In this document: positions 15,032 through 22,084 of the stretch, in pieces
Position numbering within the stretch: position 1 is the first letter of the stretch
Layout of the letters: every line of letters begins with the position of its first letter
Origin: Bacteroidota bacterium
GTDB taxonomy: Bacteria; Bacteroidota; Bacteroidia; Bacteroidales; Tenuifilaceae
Direction: 5' to 3'
DNA: 22,084 bases
Assembly: GCA_023406715.1 (NCBI GenBank)
Contig: JAEXVC010000049.1
Location: forward strand, 1-22,084
Translations under genes and position numbers: made by a program
Notes under the pieces: model-generated
Told to the model about the DNA's origin: nothing
Database searches by the model: none
Seen by the model: only the letters and a program-made list of their open reading frames with translations

Positions 15032-15089
15032 ATCTGCAAAATGTATCTAAATGTAACGCTTATGCTTCGGTTTTATTGTTTTGTGAAAT

Positions 15090-15797
15090 CTACTTACTTC
15101 CAACGTAAATGCTGGCAACGCCAAAGGTCAACCGTTTATAGTTGCAGTTTTTGAATCCTGCGTTGGCCATAATTTCCACGAATTTTTCCTTTTCGGGAAA
15201 TGCAAATACCGATTCGGGAAGGTAGGTATATGCACTCTTACTTCCCGAAACTATTCCTCCCACAAAGGGTAACACTTTTCGGAAGTAGAACCTATATAGA
15301 TTTCGCATGGGAAATCTACTTGGCATCGAGAATTCAAGTACATAAAGACTTCCACCATTTTTTAAAACTCGATGAATTTCGGTGATACCTTTTGATAAAT
15401 CCTCAAAGTTTCGCACCCCGAATGCCACCATTGCTGCATCAAACTCGCCATCAGCAAAAGGTAAGTTCATCGAATTTGCTTGTTTCAGTTTTATTCTTTC
15501 CTCAAGTTTGCGTTTCCATATTTTACCCCTGCCAATATTTAGCATATTTTCAGAGATATCAACCCCTGTAATATTTACCAATTGGTGGTGATTGGCTAGT
15601 TGAATAGCCAAATCGCCAGTTCCTGTGGCAATATCGAGGACTTGCCTTGGATTGCTTTTGGCTAATTGTTTAACCAATCGACGTCGCCATAGTTTATCGA
15701 TACCCAAACTCAGGAAATGGTTCAGGAAATCATACTTTGCGGCAATGCTATTAAACATTGCCGCAACGTTATCACTCTTTTTATTTAGTTCTTCCAT
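15090..15797 (-). CDS. menG: demethylmenaquinone (ubiquinone/menaquinone) C-methyltransferase
   Basis: SAM-dependent enzyme for the final C-methylation of menaquinone (MenG, also called UbiE). Diagnostic blocks: FNSIAAKYDFLNHFLSLGID (15-34) , the SAM motif VLDIATGTGDLAIQLA (53-68), VDISENML, the MAVAFGVRNF-like 'AFGVRNFEDLSKGI' block near 135, 'LEFSMPSRFPMRNLYRFYF', and 'YTYLPESVFAFPE', all in family order. 235 aa is standard. It starts 6 bp after the purL stop on the same strand and so is very probably cotranscribed with it. Menaquinone would be the electron acceptor of the NQR complex encoded nearby. Confidence 0.96.
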   Translation of the reverse strand: MEELNKKSDNVAAMFNSIAAKYDFLNHFLSLGIDKLWRRRLVKQLAKSNPRQVLDIATGTGDLAIQLANHHQLVNITGVDISENMLNIGRGKIWKRKLEERIKLKQANSMNLPFADGEFDAAMVAFGVRNFEDLSKGITEIHRVLKNGGSLYVLEFSMPSRFPMRNLYRFYFRKVLPFVGGIVSGSKSAYTYLPESVFAFPEKEKFVEIMANAGFKNCNYKRLTFGVASIYVGSK

Positions 15798-15803
15798 CAG
15801 TTT

Positions 15804-18044
15804 TTACTTGGCTGGTTGGCCAGTAACCATTGCTTCAAGCGCTGTATCGTAAACTTGTTTCATATCGCTAATAAAGCCAAAAGAAACATCATCGACTCTA
15901 ATTTCCGACTTTGTTACGTGACCAAGCGCTGTGAATGGTATTTTGTTGGCAACCATATAGTCAATAAAGTGTGTTTCGCGCGATGTTGAAACCGAAACAA
16001 CAATTCGTCCTTGAGCCTCACCGAATAGGAATGCATCGGGTCTAATTTCGGCATCGGTTGTGATGTCGAAACCTAGGTTACGAGGCATTGCGCTCTCAAG
16101 AAGCGTAATGAATAAACCGCCATCGGAAACATCGTGTGCCGATTGAACAAGATTTTTGCTGATAAGTTCAAGCAATGCAGTTTGAATTCTATGCTCCTCG
16201 TCCAAGTTGAAGTAAGGTGCAGGCGATTGTTTAATACCGTGGTAACTGTATAGGTACTCCGATGAAGCAATGTCGTTGTGCGACTTACCTATGAGGTAAA
16301 TCATATGTCCTTTTTCCTTGAAAGCGAGAGTTGTATGGTGATTTTTGTTCTCCAACAGACCAATCATACCAATAGTTGGTGTTGGGAAAACAGCCTCCTC
16401 CTTGCCTCCAATAGATGCTTGGTTGTAGAAACTAACGTTACCGCCAGTTACAGGAGTATCGAATTTTTCGCAAGCAGCACCCATACCTTTAATTGCATGA
16501 ACAAACTGCCAGTAAACCTCTGGATTGTAAGGATTACCAAAGTTCAAACAGTTGGTAATTGCTAATGGTTTTGCACCTGTGCAGGCAATATTACGCGCCG
16601 CTTCCGAAACAGCAATCATTGCTCCAACCTCTGGGTCGGCCTTAACGTAGCGTGAGTTACAATCTACAGTCATAACCAAAGCCTTGTTGGTGCCTTTTAG
16701 GTTGAAAACACCAGCGTCGGAAGGGAAATTGGTAGTCATATTACCTGTTCCAATCATTGTATCGTACTGCTCATAAACCCAGCGTTTCGATGCAATGTTA
16801 GGATGCGAAATAATATGCTTTGCAACCTCAATTAAATCCTGTGGTTCAGGAACTTTATTTATATCGAATTTTTTGTACTCTTTATAGTAAGCAGGCTCGC
16901 GGTATTCGCGTTCGTAAACAGGAGCACCACCGCCAAGAACTAATGTTGATGCGGGAACCTTTGCAACCAATTCGCCGTTGAAGAAAAACTCAAGGAAATC
17001 GCCCTCGGTTACTTCGCCAATGATAGCATAGTTAATATCCCATTTGTTTAGAACATCCTCAACATCCTTCTCTCTACCTTTTTGAACCACCATTAGCATA
17101 CGCTCCTGCGATTCGGAAAGGAGAATTTCCCATGCCTCAATGTTTTTCTGACGAAGAGGAACTTTGTCGAGGTTGATGCGCATTCCGTGTCCACCCTTCT
17201 CAGACATCTCTGAAGTTGAGCAGATAATACCTGCAGCACCCATATCCTGCATACCAACCAAAGCGCCTGTTTTAATAACTTCTAGAGAAGCCTCCAAGAG
17301 GATTTTTTCTTGGAATGGGTCGCCCACTTGGATTGATGGTATATCATCGGCAGAATCCTCAGTAATATCGGCAGATGCAAATGTTGCTCCATGAATTCCA
17401 TCCTTACCTGTTGATGAACCAACTATAAAAACAGGATTTCCTTTTCCTTTCGAGATTGCAGAAACAACTCCATCTTTCTTCACCAAACCCACTGACATTG
17501 CGTTAACCAGTGGATTCATGTTGTACGATTCGTCAAAGAACACTTCGCCACCCAACACTGGAATACCGAATGCATTGCCATAATCGCCAATACCCTTAAC
17601 AACTCCCTTAATCAACCAGCGTGTACGGTCGTGTTTTAGATTGCCGAAACGTAACGAGTTAAGCTGTGCAACTGGACGCGCACCCATTGTAAAAATATCA
17701 CGGTTAATACCGCCAACGCCTGTTGCTGCACCTTGGTAAGGTTCTACAGCGCAAGGGTGATTGTGCGATTCAATTTTGAATGCACAGGCCATTCCATCGC
17801 CAATATCAACTAAACCGGCATTTTCGGTACCAGCTTCGGCCAGAATTGCTGAACCTTTACGGGGTAATGTTTTTAACCACTTAATTGAATTCTTGTACGA
17901 GGCATGCTCCGACCACATCACCGAGTAAATACTCAGCTCTGTGAAGTTGGGCGTCCGGCCCATATACTTCTTTATCAATTCAAATTCTTCGGGGAGTAAT
18001 CCTAACTCCCTAGCGGTTTCAACGGTAACTGTTTGCTCCGACAT
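15804..18044 (-). CDS. purL: phosphoribosylformylglycinamidine synthase, PurL subunit (small, multi-subunit type)
   Basis: Fourth step of purine synthesis: FGAR to FGAM using ATP and ammonia. Seen: the N-terminal SEHASYKNS with His47, the nucleotide/substrate block ESHNHPCAVEPYQGAATGVGG (92-112), GARPVAQLNSLRFG, 'GNPVFIVGSSTGKDGIHGATFASAD', the second lobe 'PVTGGNVSFYNQ' near residue 545, 'SAHDVSDGGL', and 'GEAQGRIVVS' near the end. At 746 aa it lacks the glutaminase domain of the roughly 1,200-1,300-aa PurL seen in many Bacteroidota, so separate PurQ and PurS would be required; neither is in this window. First gene of the minus-strand purL-menG-porT group, with a -7 box at 18087-18094. Confidence 0.97.
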   Translation of the reverse strand: MSEQTVTVETARELGLLPEEFELIKKYMGRTPNFTELSIYSVMWSEHASYKNSIKWLKTLPRKGSAILAEAGTENAGLVDIGDGMACAFKIESHNHPCAVEPYQGAATGVGGINRDIFTMGARPVAQLNSLRFGNLKHDRTRWLIKGVVKGIGDYGNAFGIPVLGGEVFFDESYNMNPLVNAMSVGLVKKDGVVSAISKGKGNPVFIVGSSTGKDGIHGATFASADITEDSADDIPSIQVGDPFQEKILLEASLEVIKTGALVGMQDMGAAGIICSTSEMSEKGGHGMRINLDKVPLRQKNIEAWEILLSESQERMLMVVQKGREKDVEDVLNKWDINYAIIGEVTEGDFLEFFFNGELVAKVPASTLVLGGGAPVYEREYREPAYYKEYKKFDINKVPEPQDLIEVAKHIISHPNIASKRWVYEQYDTMIGTGNMTTNFPSDAGVFNLKGTNKALVMTVDCNSRYVKADPEVGAMIAVSEAARNIACTGAKPLAITNCLNFGNPYNPEVYWQFVHAIKGMGAACEKFDTPVTGGNVSFYNQASIGGKEEAVFPTPTIGMIGLLENKNHHTTLAFKEKGHMIYLIGKSHNDIASSEYLYSYHGIKQSPAPYFNLDEEHRIQTALLELISKNLVQSAHDVSDGGLFITLLESAMPRNLGFDITTDAEIRPDAFLFGEAQGRIVVSVSTSRETHFIDYMVANKIPFTALGHVTKSEIRVDDVSFGFISDMKQVYDTALEAMVTGQPAK

Positions 18045-18086
18045 ATTGATTAAGGTTGCTTGGTTTCTTTAATTATTTTGCTGTGT

Positions 18087-18094
18087 CAAAAATA
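18087..18094 (-). promoter_or_regulatory. -7 box (TATTTTTG, minus strand) for purL
   Basis: TAnnTTTG match 42 bases ahead of the purL ATG (18044), implying a leader of about 35 bases. No TTTG at the -33 position. Confidence 0.45.
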
Positions 18095-18351
18095 CTAACA
18101 TTAACTAAGATGAACATAGTTGCTACAATCATTTTTTCAATAACTATGAACAATCGTTTCAACTTAGCCTATAAATGCTGATTACAAGGGGATTTCAGAA
18201 TATCAGATAAAAAATGCCTTTAAACATATCTTATAGTAATTAGTCTACAATAAATTGATAGTAAGCTTTATAAAAGGCACTCTAATCAAAATTATGTTTT
18301 AAAAAATGCAAAAGAAATCAACCATGATACTGCATTTTGGTAATTTTACTT

Positions 18352-18359
18352 TACGTTTG
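18352..18359 (+). promoter_or_regulatory. -7 box (TACGTTTG) for the SDR gene
   Basis: TAnnTTTG match 45 bases before the ATG at 18405. The nearest TTTG (18336-18339) is only 12 bases upstream, too close for a standard -33. Confidence 0.45.
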
Positions 18360-18404
18360 TCGGCCAAATTAGGCATGATATTAAGATAAAAGATAAAATA
18401 AACT

Positions 18405-19163
18405 ATGAGAATTGCACTAATTACAGGAGCTACATCGGGAATTGGACGTGCAACAGCACTCCGTTTAGCACAGGATGATTTTAATCTAATTATCACTGGA
18501 CGAAGACTTGAACTCCTTGAAACTCTTAAAAAAGAAATCGAAGTAAAATATAAAAAGGATGTATTGATTCTCAACTTTGATGTGCGCGATAGAAAAGCGG
18601 TTGAGAAAGCAATCAAAGGTTTACCTGAGCGTTGGCGTAAAATTGATGTTCTTGTTAACAACGCAGGTTTAGCTGTTGGTTTAAATCATATTCAGGATGG
18701 ATTAATTGAAGACTGGGAGCAAATGATAGACACCAATGTTAAGGGAGTCCTTTACATCACCCGCATGGTTTCTCCAATGATGATTGAGCGTGGCGGTGGA
18801 CACATTATCAATATAGGTTCTATTGCAGGTACTCAGGTTTACGAGAATGGTAATGTTTACTGTGCCTCGAAGCATGCTATGCATGCGCTATCGCAGGCAA
18901 TGCGAGTGGATATGCTAAAGAATAATATTAAGGTAACTGAGGTTCGTCCAGGAATGCTCGAAACAGAGTTCTCGTTGGTTCGTTTTAAAGGCGATGCGGA
19001 GAAGGCTAAAAACACCTATGCTGGCTTAACTCCACTTTTTGCAGATGATATTGCCGAAACCATCTACTTTGTTCTTACCCGTCCAGCCCATGTTTGCATT
19101 AACGATATTGAGGTTACGCCCGTATCGCAAGCCAATGCTTTTAATGTGAATAGGAACTTGTAA
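18405..19163 (+). CDS. SDR-family NADP+-dependent oxidoreductase (YdfG-like 3-hydroxy acid/serine dehydrogenase)
   Basis: Classical short-chain dehydrogenase. Seen: cofactor loop TGATSGIG (7-14); TGRR (31-34), where the arginines favour NADP(H); structural NNAG (85-88); catalytic Asn111, Ser139 (GSIAG), Tyr152 and Lys156 (YCASK); and the RPGMLETEFSLVRF block after the active site. The last two resemble E. coli YdfG, which oxidises L-serine and 3-hydroxy acids, so I infer a similar small-hydroxyacid substrate, but SDR substrates cannot be read from sequence with certainty. 252 aa. It stands alone with its own -7 box and is followed by a terminator, so it is probably monocistronic. Confidence 0.88.
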   Translation: MRIALITGATSGIGRATALRLAQDDFNLIITGRRLELLETLKKEIEVKYKKDVLILNFDVRDRKAVEKAIKGLPERWRKIDVLVNNAGLAVGLNHIQDGLIEDWEQMIDTNVKGVLYITRMVSPMMIERGGGHIINIGSIAGTQVYENGNVYCASKHAMHALSQAMRVDMLKNNIKVTEVRPGMLETEFSLVRFKGDAEKAKNTYAGLTPLFADDIAETIYFVLTRPAHVCINDIEVTPVSQANAFNVNRNL

Positions 19164-19201
19164 CACTAGGCACAAGATATTAGATTTCAGACATTAGACA
19201 A

Positions 19202-19240
19202 GTAAAAAAGTGATTCCAACAGAATCACTTTTTTTACTTT
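19202..19240 (+). terminator. terminator after the SDR gene
   Basis: Stem GTAAAAAAGTGATTC (19202-19216)/GAATCACTTTTTTTAC (19222-19237), loop CAACA, one bulged T. The arm itself supplies the T tract. Confidence 0.8.
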
Positions 19241-19241
19241 T

Positions 19242-19282
19242 ACGTTTCACCTCTCACGTTTCACTATTCACTTTTCGTTCAC
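19242..19282 (+). repeat. TTCAC repeats immediately upstream of the Ldh_2 -7 box
   Basis: ACGTTTCAC occurs twice (19242-19250, 19256-19264), followed by TATTCAC and CGTTCAC. Four TTCAC units (19246, 19260, 19267, 19278) run right up to the -7 box at 19283 and cover the -33 position. Confidence 0.5.
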
Positions 19283-19290
19283 TATCTTTG
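19283..19290 (+). promoter_or_regulatory. -7 box (TATCTTTG) for the Ldh_2-family gene
   Basis: TAnnTTTG match 21 bases before the ATG at 19312. A TTTC (19259-19262) sits 20 bases upstream as an imperfect -33 element, inside the TTCAC repeats. Confidence 0.55.
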
Positions 19291-19311
19291 CTTAAGTTAA
19301 ATTCCTAAATT

Positions 19312-20388
19312 ATGGTAAATCATATTGTTTTAAAGAATTACGTTACGCTTCTTTTCGAGAAAATGGGCTGTCCAACTGCCGATGCCGAGATTGTTGCCGA
19401 TTTGTTGGTTGCTGCAGAGTTACGAGGAATTCCTTCGCATGGAATTATGCGTGTTAAGGATTACTTTCAGATGGTTGAAGCTCATAGAATAAACACCAAG
19501 CCAAAAGTTAAAATTGTACACGAAACACCATCCACCGCAACAGTTGATGGCGACAATGCTCTAGGCCCAATTGCTGGGAAATTCTCAATGCAGGTTGCTA
19601 TTGAAAAGGCAAAAGTTGCTGGCACCGGTTGGGTTGCTACACGCAATAGTAACCATTACGGTATTGCAGGTTACTATTCAATGATGGCTTTACAGCACGA
19701 TATGGTTGGGATAAGTATGACAAATGCCAACCCGCTGGTTGTGCCAACCTACTCTGTTAGCAAATACTTGGGAACTAATCCCATTGCGGTTGCCCTTCCA
19801 ACTAAGAATCAACCTCCGTTTGTGGCTGATTTTGCTACAACTCCAATTGCCCGAGGCAAACTTGCCATTATGGGGAAAAAGGGAATTAAAGCACCGCTTG
19901 GTTTAGTGCAGGATGCCAAAGGAAATCCAACTGACGACCCCGATACATTACTCACAGGAGGTGCAATTCTTCCGCTCGGTGGCGATATTATTCATGGTGG
20001 TCACAAGGGTTACTGTATGACCGCTTTGGTCGATATTTTCTCATCGGTATTTTCGGGTGCTAATTTTGGGCCATTTGTTCCACCTCAAGTGGCATACTTG
20101 CCATTACTTGAGAAATCTGTAGGCGATGGATTAGGCCATTTCTTTGGTGCAATGCGTGTGGATGCTTTCCGCCCCGCCAATGAGTTTAAGCAAAAAATGG
20201 ATGAGTGGATTGATACCTTCCGCAATGCAAAAAGTGGTGAAAATCAACCTCCGGTTGTAATCCCAGGTGACCCCGAACGAATTAACGAGGCAAAACTAGC
20301 CAAGGAAGGGATTGCGCTAATTCCTCAAGTGTTAACCGATTTGAATGAGGTTGCCGATAAACTGGGAGTGGAACATTTGAATAACTAA
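19312..20388 (+). CDS. Ldh_2-family malate/L-lactate/ureidoglycolate-type dehydrogenase
   Basis: NAD(P)-dependent 2-hydroxyacid dehydrogenase of the Ldh_2 (type 2 malate/lactate) fold, unrelated to classical LDH. Seen: AELRGIPSHGIMRVKDY with Ser42, His43 and Arg47; RNSNHYGIAGYY with the catalytic His115; GTNPIAVALP (154-163); ADFATTPIARGK; and the cofactor block GGHKGYCM (229-236). 358 aa is full length. Malate, L-lactate, sulfolactate or ureidoglycolate could be the substrate, and no neighbour decides this. It is flanked by terminators on both sides and has its own -7 box, so it is a single-gene unit. Confidence 0.92.
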   Translation: MVNHIVLKNYVTLLFEKMGCPTADAEIVADLLVAAELRGIPSHGIMRVKDYFQMVEAHRINTKPKVKIVHETPSTATVDGDNALGPIAGKFSMQVAIEKAKVAGTGWVATRNSNHYGIAGYYSMMALQHDMVGISMTNANPLVVPTYSVSKYLGTNPIAVALPTKNQPPFVADFATTPIARGKLAIMGKKGIKAPLGLVQDAKGNPTDDPDTLLTGGAILPLGGDIIHGGHKGYCMTALVDIFSSVFSGANFGPFVPPQVAYLPLLEKSVGDGLGHFFGAMRVDAFRPANEFKQKMDEWIDTFRNAKSGENQPPVVIPGDPERINEAKLAKEGIALIPQVLTDLNEVADKLGVEHLNN

Positions 20389-20391
20389 TTG

Positions 20392-20437
20392 AAATAACAT
20401 AAAAACCCAGAACTTAACCTGGGTTTTTATGTTATTT
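20392..20437. terminator. bidirectional terminator shared by the Ldh_2 gene and mtaB
   Basis: Perfect 19-bp stem (20392-20410 with 20419-20437) around AACTTAAC. The sequence GGGTTTTTATGTTATTT reads the same way on either strand, giving a T tract in both directions. The mtaB stop codon (20432-20434) lies inside the right arm. Confidence 0.85.
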
Positions 20438-21736
20438 AGATATTATTTTACCGGTCACAAATCCTTCTGGGTTGAATTCAATCAACTCAACATCAACAAT
20501 CTTTCCAACCAAATCCTTATCGTAAGGTATGGCTACTTTTATGTAGTTTCCTGTAAATCCAAACATCAAACCGGCTTTACGGGTCGATTCAAAAAGGACA
20601 GATTGATGAGTTCCTAAATGCTGCTTGAAGAATTTTGCGTGAAGATTATTCGATAATTCTCCAAGTAAAGCGCTACGGCGCTTCATCTCCGATGGATTAA
20701 CTTTCCCTTCCATTTCTGCCGCTGGAGTATTAGGTCTTTCAGAGTATGGGAATACGTGCAAGAACGATGGTTTTAGTTCTTTTAGAAAATTGTAAGCATC
20801 GGTAAAATCATCCTCAGTTTCACCTGGGAATCCAACAATAACATCAACACCAAAAAAAGTATGGGGCATTAACTCACGAATCATCTGAATTTTTTCAGCA
20901 AAAAGTTCCCTACGGTAACGTCTACGCATTAATCCAAGTATTCGGTTCGAGCCCGACTGCAAAGGAATATGAAAGTGAGGTAAAAATTTCTTGGAATTTG
21001 CCACAAATTCTGCAATCTCTTTGGTTATTAGGTTCGGCTCAATTGATGAGATTCGGTAACGCTCAATTCCATCAATTTGCTCTAACTGCTTAAGTAAATC
21101 CAAGAAACTTTCGCTTGTAGATTTTCCAAAATCGCCAGTATTTACTCCGGTTAGTATAACCTCCTTAATATTTTGCGATGCAATTGCCTTTGACTGTTCA
21201 ATTATCTGAGAAATTGGCATATTGCGGCTTTTACCGCGAGCCAGAGGAATTGTACAGTAGCTGCAATGGTAATCGCAACCATCCTGAACTTTAAGGAATG
21301 AGCGGGTTCTATCGCCCGATGAGTAGGCTGGGAAAAAATCGTTCACAGCATCCACATCGCAGCTGTAAATTTTCACCTTACCCTTTCCCGACGATTCAAT
21401 TAGTTGGGGAATATGGTATTTTTCCGATGCGCCAACAACAATATCAACACCCTCAATTTCGGCTATCTCCTCAGGTTTAAGTTGGGCATAGCAACCAGCC
21501 ACTGCAACCAATGCGTTGGGCGATTTTGTAATAAACTTACGGATTGCCTGACGGCACTTCTTATCGGCGTGGTCGGTAACCGAGCAGGTGTTAATAACAA
21601 AAATATCGGCTTCGCCATCGGGCGAAACGCGCTCAAAACCCATATCGGAAAATTGCCGAGCAATGGTAGATGTTTCCGAAAAGTTCAACTTACAGCCAAG
21701 CGTGTAGAAAGCAACACGTTTTTTCCCCTCGTCCAT
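20432..21736 (-). CDS. mtaB: tRNA t6A37 methylthiotransferase MtaB
   Basis: Radical-SAM enzyme that converts t6A to ms2t6A at tRNA position 37. Seen, numbering from the ATG at 21736: the UPF0004 domain with Cys15 (TLGCKLN), Cys51 (NTCSVT) and Cys82 (GCYAQ) for one 4Fe-4S cluster; the radical-SAM motif Cys154-x3-Cys158-x2-Cys161 (GCDYHCSYC); SSIEP, 'HIPLQSGSN', 'GVDVIVGFPGETE' and 'HVFPYSERPNTPA'; and a C-terminal TRAM-like region of about 60 residues. KLN after the first cysteine and the overall layout place it with MtaB rather than MiaB or RimO. The frame is open to a TTG at 21754, but that codon is part of the -7 box, so the ATG at 21736 is chosen, giving 434 aa. It shares a terminator with the convergent Ldh_2 gene. 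Confidence 0.96.
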   Translation of the reverse strand: MDEGKKRVAFYTLGCKLNFSETSTIARQFSDMGFERVSPDGEADIFVINTCSVTDHADKKCRQAIRKFITKSPNALVAVAGCYAQLKPEEIAEIEGVDIVVGASEKYHIPQLIESSGKGKVKIYSCDVDAVNDFFPAYSSGDRTRSFLKVQDGCDYHCSYCTIPLARGKSRNMPISQIIEQSKAIASQNIKEVILTGVNTGDFGKSTSESFLDLLKQLEQIDGIERYRISSIEPNLITKEIAEFVANSKKFLPHFHIPLQSGSNRILGLMRRRYRRELFAEKIQMIRELMPHTFFGVDVIVGFPGETEDDFTDAYNFLKELKPSFLHVFPYSERPNTPAAEMEGKVNPSEMKRRSALLGELSNNLHAKFFKQHLGTHQSVLFESTRKAGLMFGFTGNYIKVAIPYDKDLVGKIVDVELIEFNPEGFVTGKIISK

Positions 21737-21751
21737 TTCAAAAAATTTTTG

Positions 21752-21759
21752 CAAAGGTA
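21752..21759 (-). promoter_or_regulatory. -7 box (TACCTTTG, minus strand) for mtaB
   Basis: TAnnTTTG match on the minus strand, 15 bases before the ATG at 21736. It contains the TTG that would otherwise look like an upstream start. CTTTTC replaces the -33 TTTG. Confidence 0.55.
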
Positions 21760-21824
21760 ATTATTTGAAAAAGATGTGAAAAGAGATAATTAACAAGGGT
21801 GCACGTAGAGTTTATTTATTAAGG

Positions 21825-21854
21825 TTTGATTATTGCAGAGAAAGTCTATTTTTG
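21825..21854 (+). promoter_or_regulatory. full consensus promoter (TTTG, 18-bp spacer, TATTTTTG) for the aminotransferase gene
   Basis: TTTG at 21825-21828 and TAnnTTTG at 21847-21854 with 18 bases between: the best promoter in the window. The ATG follows 32 bases after the box. Confidence 0.75.
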
Positions 21855-21886
21855 CAATAATCACAAAGATTCTAATTCATAATATA

Positions 21887-22084
21887 ATGAAAATAAAAGA
21901 TTTTGCCGTTGAGCGTTACTTTGCCAAGTATGAGTTTACCGCTAAATATTTGTTGTCCAGTTCCGATTGCGATGGTTATGGTATGGATTATGTTTTGGGG
22001 GTGGCTTCCGATTCTGAAAAACAACTCTGGGAGAATTTGAAGTTAGGCTATACCGAAACTGTTGGCAGTGAATTCTTGCGCGTT
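21887..22084 (+). CDS. class I/II PLP-dependent aminotransferase, 5' end only
   Basis: Sixty-six codons are in the window and the frame is open at the edge. The start reads MKIKDFAVERYFAKYEFTAK, then LLSSSDCDGYGMDY, and LWENLKLGYTETVGSEFLR. This is the N-terminal pattern of a Bacteroidota class I aminotransferase group ('ERYFAKYEF...YLL..SDCE...W.NL.LGYTES.G...LR'). The conserved LGYTET-G block is the usual lead-in to the fold-type I core; the PLP lysine lies beyond the window, so substrate class cannot be judged. It is preceded by a full consensus promoter and is divergent from mtaB. Confidence 0.8.
   Translation, partial: MKIKDFAVERYFAKYEFTAKYLLSSSDCDGYGMDYVLGVASDSEKQLWENLKLGYTETVGSEFLRV

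Larger units (their letters stand above)
18045..18404. other. 360-bp divergent intergenic region between purL and the SDR gene
   Basis: Very AT-rich, with no supported gene. It holds a -7 box for each flanking gene (18087-18094 minus, 18352-18359 plus) and a spaced inverted pair TGCCTTT (18215-18221)/AAAGGCA (18273-18279). The longest plus-strand reading frames starting at ATG are about 20 codons and look random. Confidence 0.6.

Noticed and set aside
18215..18279. Inverted pair TGCCTTT/AAAGGCA in the purL-SDR region as a mobile-element end or hairpin
   Set aside because: Arms are only 7 bp, the interior is 51 bp of AT-rich sequence with no gene or target duplication, so chance is likely.
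18299..18661. 120-codon minus-strand frame overlapping the SDR start
   Set aside because: It crosses the SDR promoter and N-terminal coding region, whose Rossmann motif is unmistakable; low-complexity translation.
1..22084. CRISPR array, tRNA/rRNA genes, insertion sequences, prophage or toxin-antitoxin modules
   Set aside because: No regularly spaced repeats, cloverleaf-like segments, transposase motifs or integrase genes were seen on reading both strands; the gene content is core metabolism.

Overview
The window comes from an AT-rich member of the Bacteroidota, most likely Bacteroidales or Marinilabiliales-like. Three things support this. At least two genes belong to the type IX secretion/gliding machinery, which is restricted to this phylum (PorT family and the DUF5103/'plug' family). 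The upstream regions repeatedly carry the Bacteroidota -7 box TAnnTTTG rather than a sigma70 -10, and there are no Shine-Dalgarno sequences. The protein set (Na+-NQR, MtaB, small outer-membrane barrels, COG2509 flavoprotein, YugP-type peptidase) is typical of the group. Species cannot be named from sequence alone.

Layout. 1-876: 3' part of a TrmA/RlmC-type RNA uracil methyltransferase. 1005-4204: a plus-strand run of an exported Ntn-hydrolase, a class III sirtuin overlapping it by 4 bp, a small outer-membrane barrel, and a TetR regulator with its own promoter. 4207-6245 (minus): T9SS plug-domain protein followed by a YugP-type membrane zinc peptidase. 6474-12360: complete nqrABCDEF operon for the Na+-translocating NADH:quinone reductase, ended by a perfect hairpin terminator. 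12361-12653: non-coding stretch with two plus-strand terminators and a promoter-like box between them, a candidate small RNA unit. 12654-18044 (minus): purL, menG/ubiE and porT, then a COG2509 flavoprotein. 18045-18404: 360-bp divergent promoter region. 18405-20388: YdfG-like SDR and an Ldh_2-family dehydrogenase, each followed by a terminator. 20432-21736 (minus): mtaB. 21887-22084: 5' end of a class I aminotransferase.

Functionally this is mostly core metabolism. NQR oxidises NADH, reduces quinone and pumps Na+; MenG makes the last methylation of menaquinone, its likely acceptor. PorT and the plug protein belong to one secretion pathway but sit in different transcription units either side of nqr. 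PurL, MtaB and the methyltransferase are housekeeping.

I found no convincing new defence, mobile or biosynthetic system. The most useful observations are several start codons that the -7 boxes redefine (mtaB, plug, Ntn-hydrolase), a TTG start in porT, a sirtuin that has lost its zinc cysteines, a candidate sRNA after nqrF, and possible operators upstream of nqrA and the Ldh_2 gene.
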